NCBI GenBank assembly: GCA_007133255.1
Contig: SLMY01000204.1
Location: 1-5,576 of the forward strand
Origin: Clostridiales bacterium
GTDB lineage: Bacteria > Bacillota > Clostridia > Saccharofermentanales > UBA5734
DNA: 5,576 nucleotides
Direction: 5' to 3'
Part shown: piece after piece, positions 5,455 to 5,576 of the stretch
Numbering within the stretch: the stretch's first letter is position 1
Layout of the letters: each line of letters begins with the position of its first letter
Translations under genes and position numbers: made by a program
Notes under the pieces: generated by a model
What the model was told of the DNA's origin: nothing
Seen by the model: the letters and a program-made list of their open reading frames with translations, nothing else
Databases searched by the model: none

Positions 5455-5576
5455 GGCCTCCATGTTTTATCAGTGTCATACAGAAAGGATTATTTGGATC
5501 AAGTTCTAAAAAGACTCAGCAGGATCAGGCAGTTTACGGGAAAAGCGGATCTGTTGGCATCATGCTTGTTACCGTC
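5403..5576 (+). CDS. Pilin-like or TadE-like small protein, 3' end outside window
   Basis: An open frame of 58 codons runs from ATG 5403 to the window edge, with an excellent ribosome binding site and a 52-base overlap with the preceding gene, implying translational coupling. The N-terminal 45 or so residues are polar and basic (FRLFSTNTGKSTFRQLR and then GSSSKKTQQDQ). They lead into YGKSG (45-49) and the start of a hydrophobic segment, SVGIMLVTV (50-58), at the edge. This layout copies the upstream prepilin (long leader, GKSG, helix). If cleavage is after Gly49 the +5 residue is Met, not Glu, so it is either a minor pseudopilin or not processed in the classical way. TadE-like proteins with an N-terminal helix fit the position. 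The rest of the protein is not visible, so the assignment is tentative. Confidence 0.6.
   Translation, partial: MFRLFSTNTGKSTFRQLRPPCFISVIQKGLFGSSSKKTQQDQAVYGKSGSVGIMLVTV
5538..5550 (+). repeat. Second copy of the 13-base GKSG-encoding repeat
   Basis: This is identical to 4775-4787 and in the corresponding reading frame, again just before a hydrophobic segment. The flanking bases differ, so this is a short coding motif rather than a mobile or regulatory repeat. Confidence 0.5.

Overview
The window reads as the core of a Flp/Tad-type (type IVc) pilus or pseudopilus assembly operon, with every gene on the + strand. The likely host is a low-to-mid GC Gram-positive bacterium (Bacillota, probably a Bacillus-like lineage). 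The reasons are the strong Shine-Dalgarno sites (AAAGGAGG, AAAGGAG, GAGGAGG), a base composition near the mid-40s % GC by eye, and the locus style of a CpaF ATPase, two short TadB/TadC proteins and several small pilin-like proteins. I cannot name a genus from the sequence.

Layout. Positions 2-1690 hold the 3' part of a gene that is open at the left edge. It encodes a Ser/Thr protein kinase domain followed by a CpaE/TadZ-like (MinD/ParA-fold) domain whose P-loop is degenerate. Positions 1774-3129 (or from 1705) encode a CpaF/TadA secretion ATPase. Positions 3038-3604 encode a short TadB-like membrane platform protein that overlaps the ATPase gene by 92 bases. Positions 3722-4564 encode a TadC-like platform protein. 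Positions 4631-4942 encode a small protein with a near-perfect type IV prepilin cleavage motif (G|FGLNE), the best candidate for the major Flp-like pilin. An intrinsic-terminator-like hairpin follows at 4982-5027. Positions 5074-5454 encode a small single-pass membrane pseudopilin-like protein. A further pilin-like or TadE-like gene starts at 5403, overlaps the previous one by 52 bases and runs off the right edge.

How the genes fit together. By analogy with Tad systems, CpaF would power assembly at an inner-membrane platform made of the TadB and TadC proteins. The CpaE-like half of the first protein would place or scaffold the machine. The small 3' genes would supply the major pilin and the minor pseudopilins. 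The kinase half suggests that assembly or placement is coupled to phosphorylation or to a sensed signal; this is inference. The terminator behind the pilin gene would make pilin mRNA more abundant than mRNA for the downstream minor components. No prepilin peptidase (TadV/CpaA), secretin or pilotin is visible here; a secretin is not expected in a Gram-positive host. No RNA gene, mobile element or CRISPR array was seen, and I found no convincing gene on the - strand.
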